From Alteromonas sp. ASW11-130 (GTDB taxonomy: Bacteria > Pseudomonadota > Gammaproteobacteria > Enterobacterales > Alteromonadaceae), in the NCBI RefSeq assembly GCF_026183735.1, contig NZ_JAPFRE010000027.1, positions 79,703-143,702 of the forward strand: a stretch of DNA of 64,000 bases, given 5' to 3'. Positions 46,909-56,079 of this stretch are shown here, one piece after another. A model generated the notes under the pieces. It searched no databases, was not told where the DNA came from, and saw nothing but the letters and a program-made list of their open reading frames with translations. A program made the translations under genes and the position numbers. The stretch's first letter is position 1. Each line of letters begins with the position of its first letter.

Positions 46909-48039
46909 ATGCATATCTCAAGTCAATTCGATAGTGGCAACATTCGTGTCATACAAGCCGAATCTCCCAACGATATCATTTTATCAATTAACAAAGACAA
47001 TCAGTCCGAGTTTTATCAGTGGTTTCATTTTCGTCTTTTTTCAGAACAGTTCACTGAACATAAAATTACCATTACAGATTTAGCAAAATCAGCTTATCCT
47101 GAAGGCTGGAAAGACTATAACGTGTTGGCGTCATATGATCGCCAGGAATGGTTTAGGGTAGGTTCACAGTTTGATGGCGATAACTTGACGTTTGCTATCA
47201 ATCTTGAAGAACCGTCGGTTTACTTTGCCTATTTCATACCTTATAGCTACGAACGTCACCTAGATTTTATGCATGACGCCCAGGTGTTTCCTGAATGTGA
47301 GCACAGGTGGTTAGGGCAAACGCTGGATGGACGGGATATGTCCATGCTCGTTATCGGTGAAGAAAGCTCTGAGAAGAAAAAAATCTGGATCACGGCGCGA
47401 CAGCACCCCGGAGAAACAATGGCGGAATGGTGTGCAGAGGGCTTAGTGTACCGTTTACTGGATGATCAGGATGGTTTAGCACGTCAGTTGTTACAACATG
47501 CTGTGTTTTATGTGGTCCCCAATATGAATCCTGATGGCAGTGTACGCGGACACCTGCGTACTAATGCCACAGGCGCCAACCTCAATAGAGAATGGGCCAC
47601 CCCGAGATTGGAAAAAAGCCCTGAAGTTTATTATGTGACCGAAGCAATGCAGAAATCAGGCGTCGATATGTATCTGGATTTGCACGGTGATGAAGCCTTG
47701 CCTTATAACTTTGTGGCTGGCAGCGAAGGTATTCCTAGCTATAACGATAAGTTAAAGCACTTGGAAGACACATTCAAACATGCGTTACTTAATGCGACGC
47801 CTGAGTTTCAAGACGAATTTGGCTACCCAAAAGATGAACCGGGTCAGGCCAATCTTTCCATTGCCTCAAGTGCAGTTGCTGAGAAATTTAAATGTATGGC
47901 ATATACGCTTGAGATGCCGTTTAAGGATAACAAAAATCTGCCTGATGCTGACTATGGTTGGTCAGTTCCACGTTGTCAGCAGTTAGGTGAAGATCTTTTG
48001 GTTGCAGTAAACGCGGTATTGCGTGAATTAAAGAATTAA
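46909..48039 (+). CDS. M14-family zinc carboxypeptidase, cytosolic type
   Basis: 376-aa metallocarboxypeptidase of the M14 cytosolic-carboxypeptidase-like group. An N-terminal beta domain (about 130 residues, with FHFRLFSEQFTEHKITIT and VYFAYFIPYSYERH) is typical of this group. The catalytic domain has the zinc ligands HxxE in TARQHPGETMAEW and His in YLDLHGDEALPYN, substrate-binding NREW, and the catalytic glutamate in YTLEMPFKDN. No signal peptide. ATG 46909 is preferred, with AAGGAAACAGGCAGGG upstream; the open frame from 46843 looks non-coding. The peptide substrate is unknown. Confidence 0.88.
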   Translation: MHISSQFDSGNIRVIQAESPNDIILSINKDNQSEFYQWFHFRLFSEQFTEHKITITDLAKSAYPEGWKDYNVLASYDRQEWFRVGSQFDGDNLTFAINLEEPSVYFAYFIPYSYERHLDFMHDAQVFPECEHRWLGQTLDGRDMSMLVIGEESSEKKKIWITARQHPGETMAEWCAEGLVYRLLDDQDGLARQLLQHAVFYVVPNMNPDGSVRGHLRTNATGANLNREWATPRLEKSPEVYYVTEAMQKSGVDMYLDLHGDEALPYNFVAGSEGIPSYNDKLKHLEDTFKHALLNATPEFQDEFGYPKDEPGQANLSIASSAVAEKFKCMAYTLEMPFKDNKNLPDADYGWSVPRCQQLGEDLLVAVNAVLRELKN

Positions 48040-48086
48040 CTGATATATTTCATTACAACAATAAATAATAAAAAGAGGGACTCAAG

Positions 48087-49745
48087 TTGGAGAGTTTATA
48101 TAGTTTCTTGCTTTTGCTGGATTCGATGCTAGGTGGTGCAGGCTGGTTTCCGTTTGTACTTCTTGGTGTGGGCCTGTTCTTTACTGTTTATCTCAAATTT
48201 CCGCAGATACGCTTTTTTAAGCATGCCTGGTTGGTAGTCACAGGTAAATTTGACCACGCGGGCGATCCTGGTGATACGACCCACTTTAGAGCCCTAACCA
48301 CCGCCCTGTCAGGCACGGTTGGTACAGGAAATATTAGTGGGGTCGCATTCGCGATATTTTTAGGGGGCCCCGCAGCGTTATTTTGGATGTGGGCAACGGC
48401 GTTTTTAGGGATGACGACTAAATTTGTAGAAGTTACGCTTTCTCATAAATATCGTGTAAAGACAGAAGATGGCACCATGGCTGGCGGACCGATGTACTAC
48501 ATGGATCGTCGTTTAAACATGAAATGGCTAGCCGTCGCGTTTGCAGTAGCAACGGTTATTAGTTCATTCGGTACCGGTAATTTACCGCAAAGCAACGGTA
48601 TTGCCAGCAGTCTAGAAGCAACCTTTGGATTTGATCCTCTCATTGTAGGTAGTGTGTTGGGGATATTGCTCGCTTTGGTAATCTTAGGCGGCATAAAGCG
48701 TATTGCAGCGGTAACAGCGAAGGTTGTTCCTTTAATGGCCGTCATTTATTTGATCGGCGCTTTGGCGGTTATTTTTGCGAACCTTGAAAACATAGGCCCA
48801 TCGTTTATGGCTGTTATTAGCGATGCTTTTACTGGTTCTGCAGCAGCAGGGGGCTTCCTTGGCGCATCATTAGCCTATGCATTCAATCGTGGTGTAAATC
48901 GTGGGTTATTTTCAAATGAAGCCGGTCAGGGTTCTGCTCCTATAGCGCATGCCGCCGCCAAGACGAAAGAACCCGCCTCAGAAGGGATGGTCTCGTTACT
49001 AGAACCTTTTATCGACACCATAATAATCTGTACTATCACGGGGTTGGTTATACTTTCCTCGGGCGTATGGAAAGAAAAACATGAAAACGTATTTGATCGT
49101 TCAGATATGCTATTTATCGAAGGCGTATATGAAGAGTCGAATAGTGAAGATGTCGCTCAGCTTTATTCATTAATTAACGAACGCACAGATAGCCAGGTTA
49201 AGCCTTACTCGGGTACTATCTCTGTGGTGAATGGTGTTGCTGTAAGTGAGGGCTTTACGCTAATCAATGCCCGTTCTGTGGCCGAAGAGGTAAAATATTC
49301 CTTTGGTGGTGATGACCCGTTTACGGGCTCTCTGAAAATTAAAGACGGAAAGCCGATTAAAGATAATCTTATAGTCAGTGGTAAGTCTTTAGTACATTCA
49401 GCCCCTCTTACCACTATTGCGTTTACCCGTGGCTATTTTGGTGATTACGGACAATATATTGTATCGATAGGCCTAATGTTATTTGCATTTTCCACAGCAA
49501 TAGCGTGGTCTTATTATGGCGATCGAGCCATGACCTATCTATTTGGGCCTCGTTCAGTTATGCCTTACAGGGTCATTTACGTTGCTGGTTTTGTGTGGGC
49601 ATCGTTTTCTGATACTACGCTGGTGTGGGCCCTTTCCGCCGTGGCGATAGTGGTTATGACACTACCTAACCTGTTTGGCATCGTTTTGCTTAGCAAAGAA
49701 ATGAAACAAACAGTTAACGAATATTGGAATAAACACGGTAAGTAA
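48087..49745 (+). CDS. Alanine/sodium symporter, AGCS family, with an unusual loop
   Basis: 552-aa inner-membrane sodium:amino-acid symporter. The AGCS signature [20 protein letters not shown] is at residues 67-86; further blocks are [24 protein letters not shown] and [20 protein letters not shown]. Typical AGCS proteins have about 450-490 residues; this one has a hydrophilic insertion of about 110 residues (329-439) between two membrane helices, ending before [15 protein letters not shown]. The likely start is TTG with GAGGGA upstream; no ATG is close. Substrate is probably alanine or glycine. It follows the carboxypeptidase gene by 47 nt, which would suit peptide-derived amino acids, but co-regulation is not shown. 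Confidence 0.9.
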   Translation: MESLYSFLLLLDSMLGGAGWFPFVLLGVGLFFTVYLKFPQIRFFKHAWLVVTGKFDHAGDPGDTTHFRALTTALSGTVGTGNISGVAFAIFLGGPAALFWMWATAFLGMTTKFVEVTLSHKYRVKTEDGTMAGGPMYYMDRRLNMKWLAVAFAVATVISSFGTGNLPQSNGIASSLEATFGFDPLIVGSVLGILLALVILGGIKRIAAVTAKVVPLMAVIYLIGALAVIFANLENIGPSFMAVISDAFTGSAAAGGFLGASLAYAFNRGVNRGLFSNEAGQGSAPIAHAAAKTKEPASEGMVSLLEPFIDTIIICTITGLVILSSGVWKEKHENVFDRSDMLFIEGVYEESNSEDVAQLYSLINERTDSQVKPYSGTISVVNGVAVSEGFTLINARSVAEEVKYSFGGDDPFTGSLKIKDGKPIKDNLIVSGKSLVHSAPLTTIAFTRGYFGDYGQYIVSIGLMLFAFSTAIAWSYYGDRAMTYLFGPRSVMPYRVIYVAGFVWASFSDTTLVWALSAVAIVVMTLPNLFGIVLLSKEMKQTVNEYWNKHGK

Positions 49746-49900
49746 TCGCTAAATATCAATGTGGCCGGGTATCGAGTGGTTGCCCATGCCGCATCGAGTA
49801 AGCATAATAATAATTCGTTAGTGAAAACTGATAAAAGAAAAATGACATAATACTCGCCAACTACCACCGCCTTTTAAAATTAATCAACACAGGAGAAGGT

Positions 49901-50230
49901 ATGGCACTCATCGACTGTCCTTCATGTAACAAAAAAATTTCAGATAAAGTGGATACTTGCCAACATTGTGGTTTTAACTTAGGTAAAGCTACGGATGAAG
50001 ATATTGTTCGCAAGCAGCAATTAAATAGATTTCAAAAACTAAGCAGCATACAAACGCAGTCTATGCTGGCTATGTTATTATTTGTCGCTGGTTTTGGGTT
50101 TATGTATTGGGGCGGAGCAAGACAAGGTGAGCTACAGTATAATATAGCTGTGCTAATGTCAGTTGTAGGCTTTGTCTGGTACATAATAAATCGTATTCGT
50201 ATTTTGATTATTAAACGTTTCTCGTCATGA
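49901..50230 (+). CDS. Zinc-ribbon membrane protein
   Basis: 109-aa protein with an N-terminal zinc ribbon (C6, C9, C20, C23: CPSCNKKISDKVDTCQHCGF), a charged linker, and two membrane helices (SMLAMLLFVAGFGFMYWGG and NIAVLMSVVGFVWYIINRIR). No specific family or function recognised. AGGAGAAGG precedes the ATG. It overlaps yeaC by 4 nt (ATGA), leading a four-gene operon with yeaC, the DUF349 gene and a 71-aa ORF. Confidence 0.8.
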   Translation: MALIDCPSCNKKISDKVDTCQHCGFNLGKATDEDIVRKQQLNRFQKLSSIQTQSMLAMLLFVAGFGFMYWGGARQGELQYNIAVLMSVVGFVWYIINRIRILIIKRFSS

Positions 50231-50514
50231 ATATAGAAGCTTTACTCTCAGCGATGACCCCTGAGGTTTTTGAACGAATTCAAGAAGCCGTAGAAACGGG
50301 GAAGTGGGGTGACGGTAGCCGTCTTTCCGAAGGACAAAGAGAAAGTTGTATGCAGGCTGTAATGCTTTATCAAGCAAAAATTGCTAAATCGTCTGAACAT
50401 ATGACAGTGAATGAGCATGGTGAAATAGTTCATAAATCCAAGCAAGATTTCAAACGCGACATCTTTTCTTCAACTACAGAATCTATAGCACGGTTTAAAC
50501 ATAATGATATTTAA
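50227..50514 (+). CDS. yeaC: DUF1315 protein YeaC
   Basis: 95-aa soluble protein of the DUF1315 family: ALLSAMTPEVFERIQEAVET, GKWGDGSRLSEGQRESCMQA, VMLYQAKI. Function unknown. In E. coli yeaC is next to msrB and gapA. Here it sits in a tight operon between the zinc-ribbon gene and the DUF349 gene, with overlaps of 4 and 11 nt, which may point to a shared function. Confidence 0.88.
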   Translation: MNIEALLSAMTPEVFERIQEAVETGKWGDGSRLSEGQRESCMQAVMLYQAKIAKSSEHMTVNEHGEIVHKSKQDFKRDIFSSTTESIARFKHNDI

Positions 50515-53308
50515 GCGTTTTTTTTCTTCGTCACATAAAAGTAACAGTCCTCAAAAGCGGATTGAATCAATAGCGAAACTCGAACCTACCAATTCCCAAG
50601 ACAAACAAGTTTTGCATGAGCTGGCGTTCAATGACGAAGATAAAAACGTGTCTTTGGCTGCGCTTGAAAAACTAGCATCATTTGCTTTGTGGCAGAAAAT
50701 GGCACAAATCGCCCGGGATCCTTATGTAAAACGTGAAGCTCAACGCTTTGTGAACGAAACCATTTTAGGGCATAACAATTACCCGCTAAGTAATAAAGAA
50801 CGCACTGCTTATTTACTGGAAAGTGCAAATAACGAATTACGAAGTCAGTTTCTTACCTTAAACCCTCACCAACAGTCAGACGATGTCACGCTTAAGTTAT
50901 TGGAGAAATTGAATAACGCGTCGTTCACACTAAAATTCATTAATCAATACGCCAGCTCGACCTTACAACAGAATTGGCTCAAGACAGCTGATGATAAAAA
51001 GATCTTACAGAAGCTAAAGAACAAAACCACCGATCCTAAATTTGCGGAAATAATTAGCCAACGCTTGGATGAGCTTAAAACAGAAGAAGAAAAGCCTGTA
51101 CAGTTAATTCAGCAAGCCACGTTTGTCTTATCTAAACTTCAAGCCTTAGCAGATAGTGGTGACTATGAAAAAATCACAAAAAAAAGCCGCTTACTTAAAG
51201 AAGAATTCAATGAGCTAAGTAAAGGCTTTTCGCTTCTGCCAGCAGATAAAAAACTCGAAATAGAAACGAAGTTTGATCGTATCAATAACAAGGTGGAAAC
51301 GGTTTTAGAGCGCCTATTCCCAGAATGGGAACGCGCACAATTCAAGTTGGAGCAGGAGCGTCGGATGACGAGTCTCGCCCGTTTAACCAGGGACCTTAAT
51401 GAATTAACTGATGCGCTGTTAACGGTGGATGATGCAGAGCTTCAAAGTACGGTTCAGGAGGTAGACAGTAAACGTAACCAACTTTATCAAGAAGTCCAAC
51501 AGGCCGAAGCGTTCAGTCCTGATTTCCCGCAAAAAGGTTTTATCGCTGCGGCGGATAGAGCAACAGATACCGTCGCTAATTTGAAAACTTTAAGGAGTGA
51601 AGTTAATAGGATAAGAGATATCGTCAATGAGTCTGAAGCACTATTTCACAGTAAAGAGACTACCTTTGAGGTAAAAAGCCAAAAGCAGCAAGAATTAAAA
51701 GCCGCCTGGTTAAAGTCTTCCAAATCTCTTCCAACAATGCCCAATGATTTGGCTGATAGATGGCAAGAAATATCGAAACGCTGGAAGAAGCAAATTGACG
51801 ATAATGAATCCAAGCAAATCGACCTAACTAAAACCTGCCATCAGCAAATGAGTGCAATTGAGAACCTGATTAGTAAAGGGAAATTTAATGCAGCAATAGC
51901 GAAATTCTCAAAGTTAGAAGCCAACTTTGCGAGTTTATCATCAAGTAAGCAAACCTCGCTTACCTACAAATTCGAAAAGGTCCGAGAAAGCGTTGAAAGA
52001 TTAGAAGGTTGGAAGGACTATCTAGCTACACCACGCCGGCCGGAACTCATTGAGCAGGTTAAAAGACTTTTATCAGAACCAGTTGGCTCTATAAAGGAAA
52101 GAGCCGAAAAGGTAAAGTATTTGCGAAAACAATGGCAAAGCCTTGGCGCACTTTCCAGTAAAAGCGAGCTAGCGCTTGAGTTTGATGAGCTCATAGAGCA
52201 AGCCTTTTCGCCTTGCAGAAAACACTATCAGGAACAGGAAGAGCGACGCGAAAAAACGAAAAGAACCCGTCAAGCGCTCATTGATGAAGCTGCATCTTTA
52301 GATGTGGAAACTGACATTGAGTCTCTTGCGTCTCAGTATGAGAAGTTAACTGCCAGCTGGCATAAAGAAGACAGACTCGATAGTGATACCTGGCGCAAAA
52401 TGAAAAGACAATGGTCTGATGCAATCAAATCCACTTCCCAAAGGGTAAATGAGTGGTATCAAGAAAATCAGCGTCGAAAACAAAAGTTAATTGAACAAGT
52501 CAAGACACAGCTCGACGAAGAAGACGTGCAAACAGCCGTCGAGTTTGCAAAGCAAGCGCAGGCTAAATGGAAAACGTTAGGCTATGCGGGTAAGAAAGAA
52601 GAAAATAGATTGTGGCGTTCATTTCGTGCAGCAAACGATGAGATTTTTGCACGATTAAAAGATTCAGAACGGCAAGCGAAAGAGCAGTATAACCAGGAGA
52701 AAGAGCGTTTTCTTAGCGAAATTCAATCAATTAATGATGATTTTTTGCAGCACCAGGATACATCCGATAGTGAGGCTATTGAAGATCTGGAGACAAGGAT
52801 TAATGCATCGGCCATGCGTAATGATAAAACAGTAAAAAATGCATTGAGCAGGTTGGTTCAAATTAAAAAGCTTCATGAGCAGCGTAAGAAAAATATTGCT
52901 AAACAGCACCAATATGATGCGTTGTTGACAGCTATTCCTGTATTTCATAATAGCGATACGCCAGAAAGTAAACTTCCTAATGAGGTTTGGGAAAAGTTAG
53001 ACAAGAAGCAGCAAGGCTGGTTTGTGAATGTAAACGAGCCTGGAAAAAATGATAGAGCTTACCTGACCACTAAATTAGAATGGATAACAGGGATAGATAG
53101 CCCAGAGGAAGCTCAAAATGAACGTAACCAAATCAATCTTGAGCAACTAGCTGAAAAAATGGAGCAGAATCGCGTCGCAGATTTTGAAACAGTACTTGGC
53201 CAGTGGGTGGGGTGCGGACCATTAGCCGATTTTGAAAACGAGCTGTTTGAGCGTTTAGCCCGCTGCGTTCATAAACAAATCGCTGATTTGGAAACTACAG
53301 CGCCGTGA
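50504..53308 (+). CDS. DUF349 repeat coiled-coil protein
   Basis: 934-aa hydrophilic, very helical protein. The N-terminal 100 residues look HEAT-like (NVSLAALEKLASFALWQKMA), followed by long charged helices with several DUF349-type repeats, marked by W-K pairs such as LKAAWLKSSKSLP, YLRKQWQSLGALSSKSELA, SWHKEDRLDSDTWRKMKRQW and AKWKTLGYAGKKEENRLW. No enzyme motif, signal peptide or membrane helix. Function unknown; a scaffold or nucleic-acid-associated role is only a guess. It overlaps yeaC by 11 nt and the next small ORF by 4 nt. Confidence 0.85.
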   Translation: MIFKRFFSSSHKSNSPQKRIESIAKLEPTNSQDKQVLHELAFNDEDKNVSLAALEKLASFALWQKMAQIARDPYVKREAQRFVNETILGHNNYPLSNKERTAYLLESANNELRSQFLTLNPHQQSDDVTLKLLEKLNNASFTLKFINQYASSTLQQNWLKTADDKKILQKLKNKTTDPKFAEIISQRLDELKTEEEKPVQLIQQATFVLSKLQALADSGDYEKITKKSRLLKEEFNELSKGFSLLPADKKLEIETKFDRINNKVETVLERLFPEWERAQFKLEQERRMTSLARLTRDLNELTDALLTVDDAELQSTVQEVDSKRNQLYQEVQQAEAFSPDFPQKGFIAAADRATDTVANLKTLRSEVNRIRDIVNESEALFHSKETTFEVKSQKQQELKAAWLKSSKSLPTMPNDLADRWQEISKRWKKQIDDNESKQIDLTKTCHQQMSAIENLISKGKFNAAIAKFSKLEANFASLSSSKQTSLTYKFEKVRESVERLEGWKDYLATPRRPELIEQVKRLLSEPVGSIKERAEKVKYLRKQWQSLGALSSKSELALEFDELIEQAFSPCRKHYQEQEERREKTKRTRQALIDEAASLDVETDIESLASQYEKLTASWHKEDRLDSDTWRKMKRQWSDAIKSTSQRVNEWYQENQRRKQKLIEQVKTQLDEEDVQTAVEFAKQAQAKWKTLGYAGKKEENRLWRSFRAANDEIFARLKDSERQAKEQYNQEKERFLSEIQSINDDFLQHQDTSDSEAIEDLETRINASAMRNDKTVKNALSRLVQIKKLHEQRKKNIAKQHQYDALLTAIPVFHNSDTPESKLPNEVWEKLDKKQQGWFVNVNEPGKNDRAYLTTKLEWITGIDSPEEAQNERNQINLEQLAEKMEQNRVADFETVLGQWVGCGPLADFENELFERLARCVHKQIADLETTAP

Positions 53309-53520
53309 ATGTTCAATTGCAATATAAGTTTCCTTCCGAACAACTAGCGTATCGGTTTTTAAATACTGTTTCACACTTTGATGCGGAAGAGCTAACAGTC
53401 AAGTTTGGCCAATCTGACCACCACGTCCGCGTGAATTATAGATACCGGCAGGGGACGTTTGATAACCTGGCGTCCCAACTTGACGATTTAGCTGCGAATA
53501 TGGAAGGTGAGGAAGTGTAA
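53305..53520 (+). CDS. Small hypothetical protein coupled to the DUF349 gene
   Basis: 71-aa acidic protein, MNVQLQYKFPSEQLAYRFLN onward, ending NMEGEEV. It starts with GTG whose last bases form the TGA stop of the DUF349 gene (GTGA overlap). The alternating pattern suggests a small alpha/beta fold. No family recognised. The tight overlap strongly supports a real gene in the same operon. Confidence 0.7.
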   Translation: MNVQLQYKFPSEQLAYRFLNTVSHFDAEELTVKFGQSDHHVRVNYRYRQGTFDNLASQLDDLAANMEGEEV

Positions 53521-53836
53521 TGTTAATTCCCAATGTTCTAAAAACAGCAGAGAGAATAAGGGGTGTACTTAGACAAAACGCGGTTTTTGAATAGAGTTAA
53601 CGCATGGTCGTTGGGTATTAACAAACATGTGAAAAAGAGACCTACTGTTTCCCTCGGTAATTTAGACAGAACAACAGCGCTCGTTGTTAACACACAACGT
53701 TGCATTCGTCTCAATTCCAGCTACCCCTTTTGATAGAGGAACTTGCCTAAACGTGACCGTTATATGAGTGCCAAAAGCAGACATTGGCACATTAACAGCT
53801 CAAGGCAGTTTAGAGACTATTTAATACCGCACAGCA
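53521..53836. other. Intergenic region with short inverted repeats
   Basis: No ORF. It contains CGTTGT / ACAACG (53684-53701) and GTGCCA / TGGCAC (53768-53790) inverted repeats, the latter near the converging hydrolase gene end. No T-run follows either, so terminator function is doubtful. Confidence 0.35.
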
Positions 53837-54505
53837 TTATTTAAGCTTTCTCCGTTTTAGCCAGCTTTTAACTGGTACGATCCATTCATTTCTTGGGAGG
53901 AAAAAAGCGCCATGTTCCTTACCGGTAGAAATTGAAATTTCTTCGTAAGAGCTGACAGTATCCCTTCTCCTAGCAACCACATCGTCACACGAACCAACGG
54001 AATCGGATGTTTCATATACTGAAAATAAATGACCATAAATAGCTATTTCTTCTCTTTTTGCCAGACTACTAGTACAAGCGGCTAATATTACGAAGTTAAT
54101 ATCCATGTTTTTTAAATTGCTCGATGTAATTGCGGTAATAAAACCGCCGCGTGAAAAGCCGACCAAAGAAATATTGCTCGCCGGTACGCCATTTTTAAGT
54201 AATTGATTTACTTGTTTTGATAGCTGTTCTGCATACTGGAAAGGGTGAGTTTTGGCTGGCCGATGTGTAGCAATTAAATGATAGCTTGGGTCGGCAAGTC
54301 CCTTTTTCACCGCTGGGAAATTATATTTTCCCCAGCGTTCATGAATAGGGGTGGGATCAGTACCTTCTACAATGAACCCGTGAGAATAGAATACATAGCT
54401 ATCCGACGATTTGATATTCTTGGGGAAGCTCTCAAATATTTCTCCGCCATAGCTAGATGAATTAAAAAGAAGAATAAAAATAATTAAAACAAATTGTTGA
54501 AACAT
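53837..54505 (-). CDS. Secreted alpha/beta hydrolase
   Basis: 222-aa protein with a signal peptide (MFQQFVLIIFILLFNSSSYG, cleavage likely just after). The remainder is an alpha/beta hydrolase: VFYSHGFIVEG oxyanion segment, nucleophile elbow LVGFSRGGFIT, an Asp in GSCDDVVARRR and a His in GKEHGAFFLPRNEW as triad candidates. Likely periplasmic. No closer family or substrate can be named. It is a single gene in a patch with an orphan antitoxin, AT-rich compared with neighbours, and may be an accessory acquisition. Confidence 0.75.
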   Translation of the reverse strand: MFQQFVLIIFILLFNSSSYGGEIFESFPKNIKSSDSYVFYSHGFIVEGTDPTPIHERWGKYNFPAVKKGLADPSYHLIATHRPAKTHPFQYAEQLSKQVNQLLKNGVPASNISLVGFSRGGFITAITSSNLKNMDINFVILAACTSSLAKREEIAIYGHLFSVYETSDSVGSCDDVVARRRDTVSSYEEISISTGKEHGAFFLPRNEWIVPVKSWLKRRKLK

Positions 54506-54604
54506 GACCTTTCCTTTTTATAGCTACATGGTATCGGTAGATAGCACTATAGTCATTAGCCCTAAGGTGTTCATCCGTACTTAGACTTTAGTCTATATTT
54601 CATT

Positions 54605-54790
54605 GTGAATTTCATACACTTTTTGCGCACTTGCCCCGTAAATCTTTCAATCTATTCACGCTCGAATTATTTTTTTGTTTTCGATGAAAATAAGGAGTAT
54701 CCATTTAAGGCGCTGAAAAATATAGGAATTGACGACCTGAGAGAAGGTGACTATGAAGTGGCATGTGAGTTGCTGAATTTATCTGTATAA
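54605..54790 (+). CDS. Doubtful small ORF, 61 aa
   Basis: GTG-started ORF before the HigA-like gene; the tail (FDENKEYPFKALKNIGIDDL and DYEVACELLNLSV) looks protein-like, but no family is recognised and there is no good ribosome site. It occupies the place of a HigB toxin but has no RelE/HigB features. It could be a gene remnant. Confidence 0.25.
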   Translation: MNFIHFLRTCPVNLSIYSRSNYFFVFDENKEYPFKALKNIGIDDLREGDYEVACELLNLSV

Positions 54791-54856
54791 GTAGAAGTAA
54801 TTTTTTCCCTGTGAATTGATTTTTCCAATGGGTAAACAGAAGTAAGGAGTTTTAGT

Positions 54857-55165
54857 TTGCAGCCTCTATCCAGTCCGCCCCATCCCGGCCAGTATTTCCA
54901 TGACAAATTTTTATTGCGCGGTAAAGCAACCTTAACTGAACTTGCTTCAGCAATGTCAGTCAGTAGCACAGTGGCACTAGAGTTCAGTCACGGTTTACTT
55001 GACGTGGACTATCCAAAAGCAGTGGCATTAGGACGGTATACTAAAACAAGTCCGACTTTCTGGTTAGCATTGCAGCGCGACTACGACGAGCATATTGCCG
55101 AATTTGTGAAGCAGGTCGAGTCGTTTAAACCAGCAAACATTGCGCCACTCAATAGTGTTGCTTAA
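54857..55165 (+). CDS. HigA-like antitoxin/XRE regulator, orphan
   Basis: 102-aa HTH protein of the HigA/VapI addiction-module antidote type: PPHPGQYFHDKFLLRGKATL, TELASAMSVSSTVALEFSHG, and the typical TSPTFWLALQRDYDEH after the helix-turn-helix. The start is TTG with AAGGAG 7 nt ahead. A toxin partner is expected immediately upstream, but the only ORF there does not look like HigB, so this seems an orphan or a gene that has taken up another regulatory role. Confidence 0.8.
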   Translation: MQPLSSPPHPGQYFHDKFLLRGKATLTELASAMSVSSTVALEFSHGLLDVDYPKAVALGRYTKTSPTFWLALQRDYDEHIAEFVKQVESFKPANIAPLNSVA

Positions 55166-55191
55166 CTACAAAAAGGTGGAATAGGGTTAGG

Positions 55192-55221
55192 GATTGGATA
55201 TCGTACATAGGATATCCAATC
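55192..55221. terminator. Hairpin between the converging HigA-like and DUF2797 genes
   Basis: Perfect 11-base stem GATTGGATATC / GATATCCAATC with an 8-nt loop. Location suits a bidirectional terminator, but neither flank has a T-run. Confidence 0.45.
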
Positions 55222-55242
55222 AGTAAAGGCTACAAAATGTAT

Positions 55243-56079
55243 TTAACTGCTGACAGATAGTTTTACATTGTAGCCTGCGAATTTGCGAATATTTATTACC
55301 CGATCATCGTCTAACAGCCAATATTGACCTTTTATTCCTTTTAACACACCAGTAAAACTCGGCGTTTTATCGAGGTTTAAGGATTTAATTTTTTCCGGAT
55401 ACTGTATTACTGGGAATGTGATATCAATTGGGTCGCTTTCGATAGACGTGTAGTTAAACGCACTTTTATCGTGGCTGATTAAAGAAAGCTCATTGTTAAT
55501 TTTCTCAAGCAAGAGGCGCTTTTCTTCTTCAAGATCTATTTTCTCTGGTTCCCCTTTGAGCATAGTTCGCCAGTTAGTTTTATCGCCTACATGTTGCTTA
55601 CAAATTACTTCAACCTTGCCGCTGGTCAGGCGGTCATTAACCTGCAAAATAGGAATGGCCTGCGTCGCACCTTGGTCTATCCATCGGCTCGATACACCCG
55701 CTGTGACGTGACGCGTAATACCTACTTTCAAATTACCTGTGTTAGCAAGATATATAAAGTGGGGTGAGAAACAATTTTCTTCTCCCCATTCAGGTTCTCT
55801 GCACGTACCTTCATGGTAATGACAAAGTTCAGGTTTGATAATACAGCTATCACAACGAGCAAGGGAAATTAGACACCGGTAGCAATAACCTTGATTAAAA
55901 CTTTTATTCGTTTTTGTCTGACAGTGTATACAATTTATTTTACCAGAATAGGTTAACTCGACTTTCTTTCCAATTATGTCATTTAGATTCAGCTTATCTT
56001 CACCCAGCTGAAGCGCGTATTGGGCAGTTTTACCTGACTCTGCCGCAACAGACATTTTTCTAAGTTGACCAGAATACAT
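55243..56079 (-). CDS. DUF2797 zinc-binding protein
   Basis: 278-aa cytosolic protein of the DUF2797 family. Nine cysteines lie between residues 50 and 103, including CxxC pairs at 50/53 (CIHC), 66/69 (CYRC) and 76/79 (CDSC). They are followed by a GIY-YIG-like segment (FIYLANTGNLKVGITRH with RWIDQGA). The C-terminal part is a helix and a small beta domain (FTGVLKGIKGQYWLLDDDRV). Function unknown; a nuclease-related fold is suggested only by that segment. Its start overlaps the ansA stop by one base (TGATG), so the two are co-translated, an association also seen in related genera as I recall. Confidence 0.82.
   Translation of the reverse strand: MYSGQLRKMSVAAESGKTAQYALQLGEDKLNLNDIIGKKVELTYSGKINCIHCQTKTNKSFNQGYCYRCLISLARCDSCIIKPELCHYHEGTCREPEWGEENCFSPHFIYLANTGNLKVGITRHVTAGVSSRWIDQGATQAIPILQVNDRLTSGKVEVICKQHVGDKTNWRTMLKGEPEKIDLEEEKRLLLEKINNELSLISHDKSAFNYTSIESDPIDITFPVIQYPEKIKSLNLDKTPSFTGVLKGIKGQYWLLDDDRVINIRKFAGYNVKLSVSS

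Noticed and set aside
53521-53836. Possible integron attC-like sites near the HigA and hydrolase genes
   Set aside because: GTTAAC and AACGTT-type motifs are present, but no paired R and L boxes in the right order and spacing, and no integrase or cassette array.
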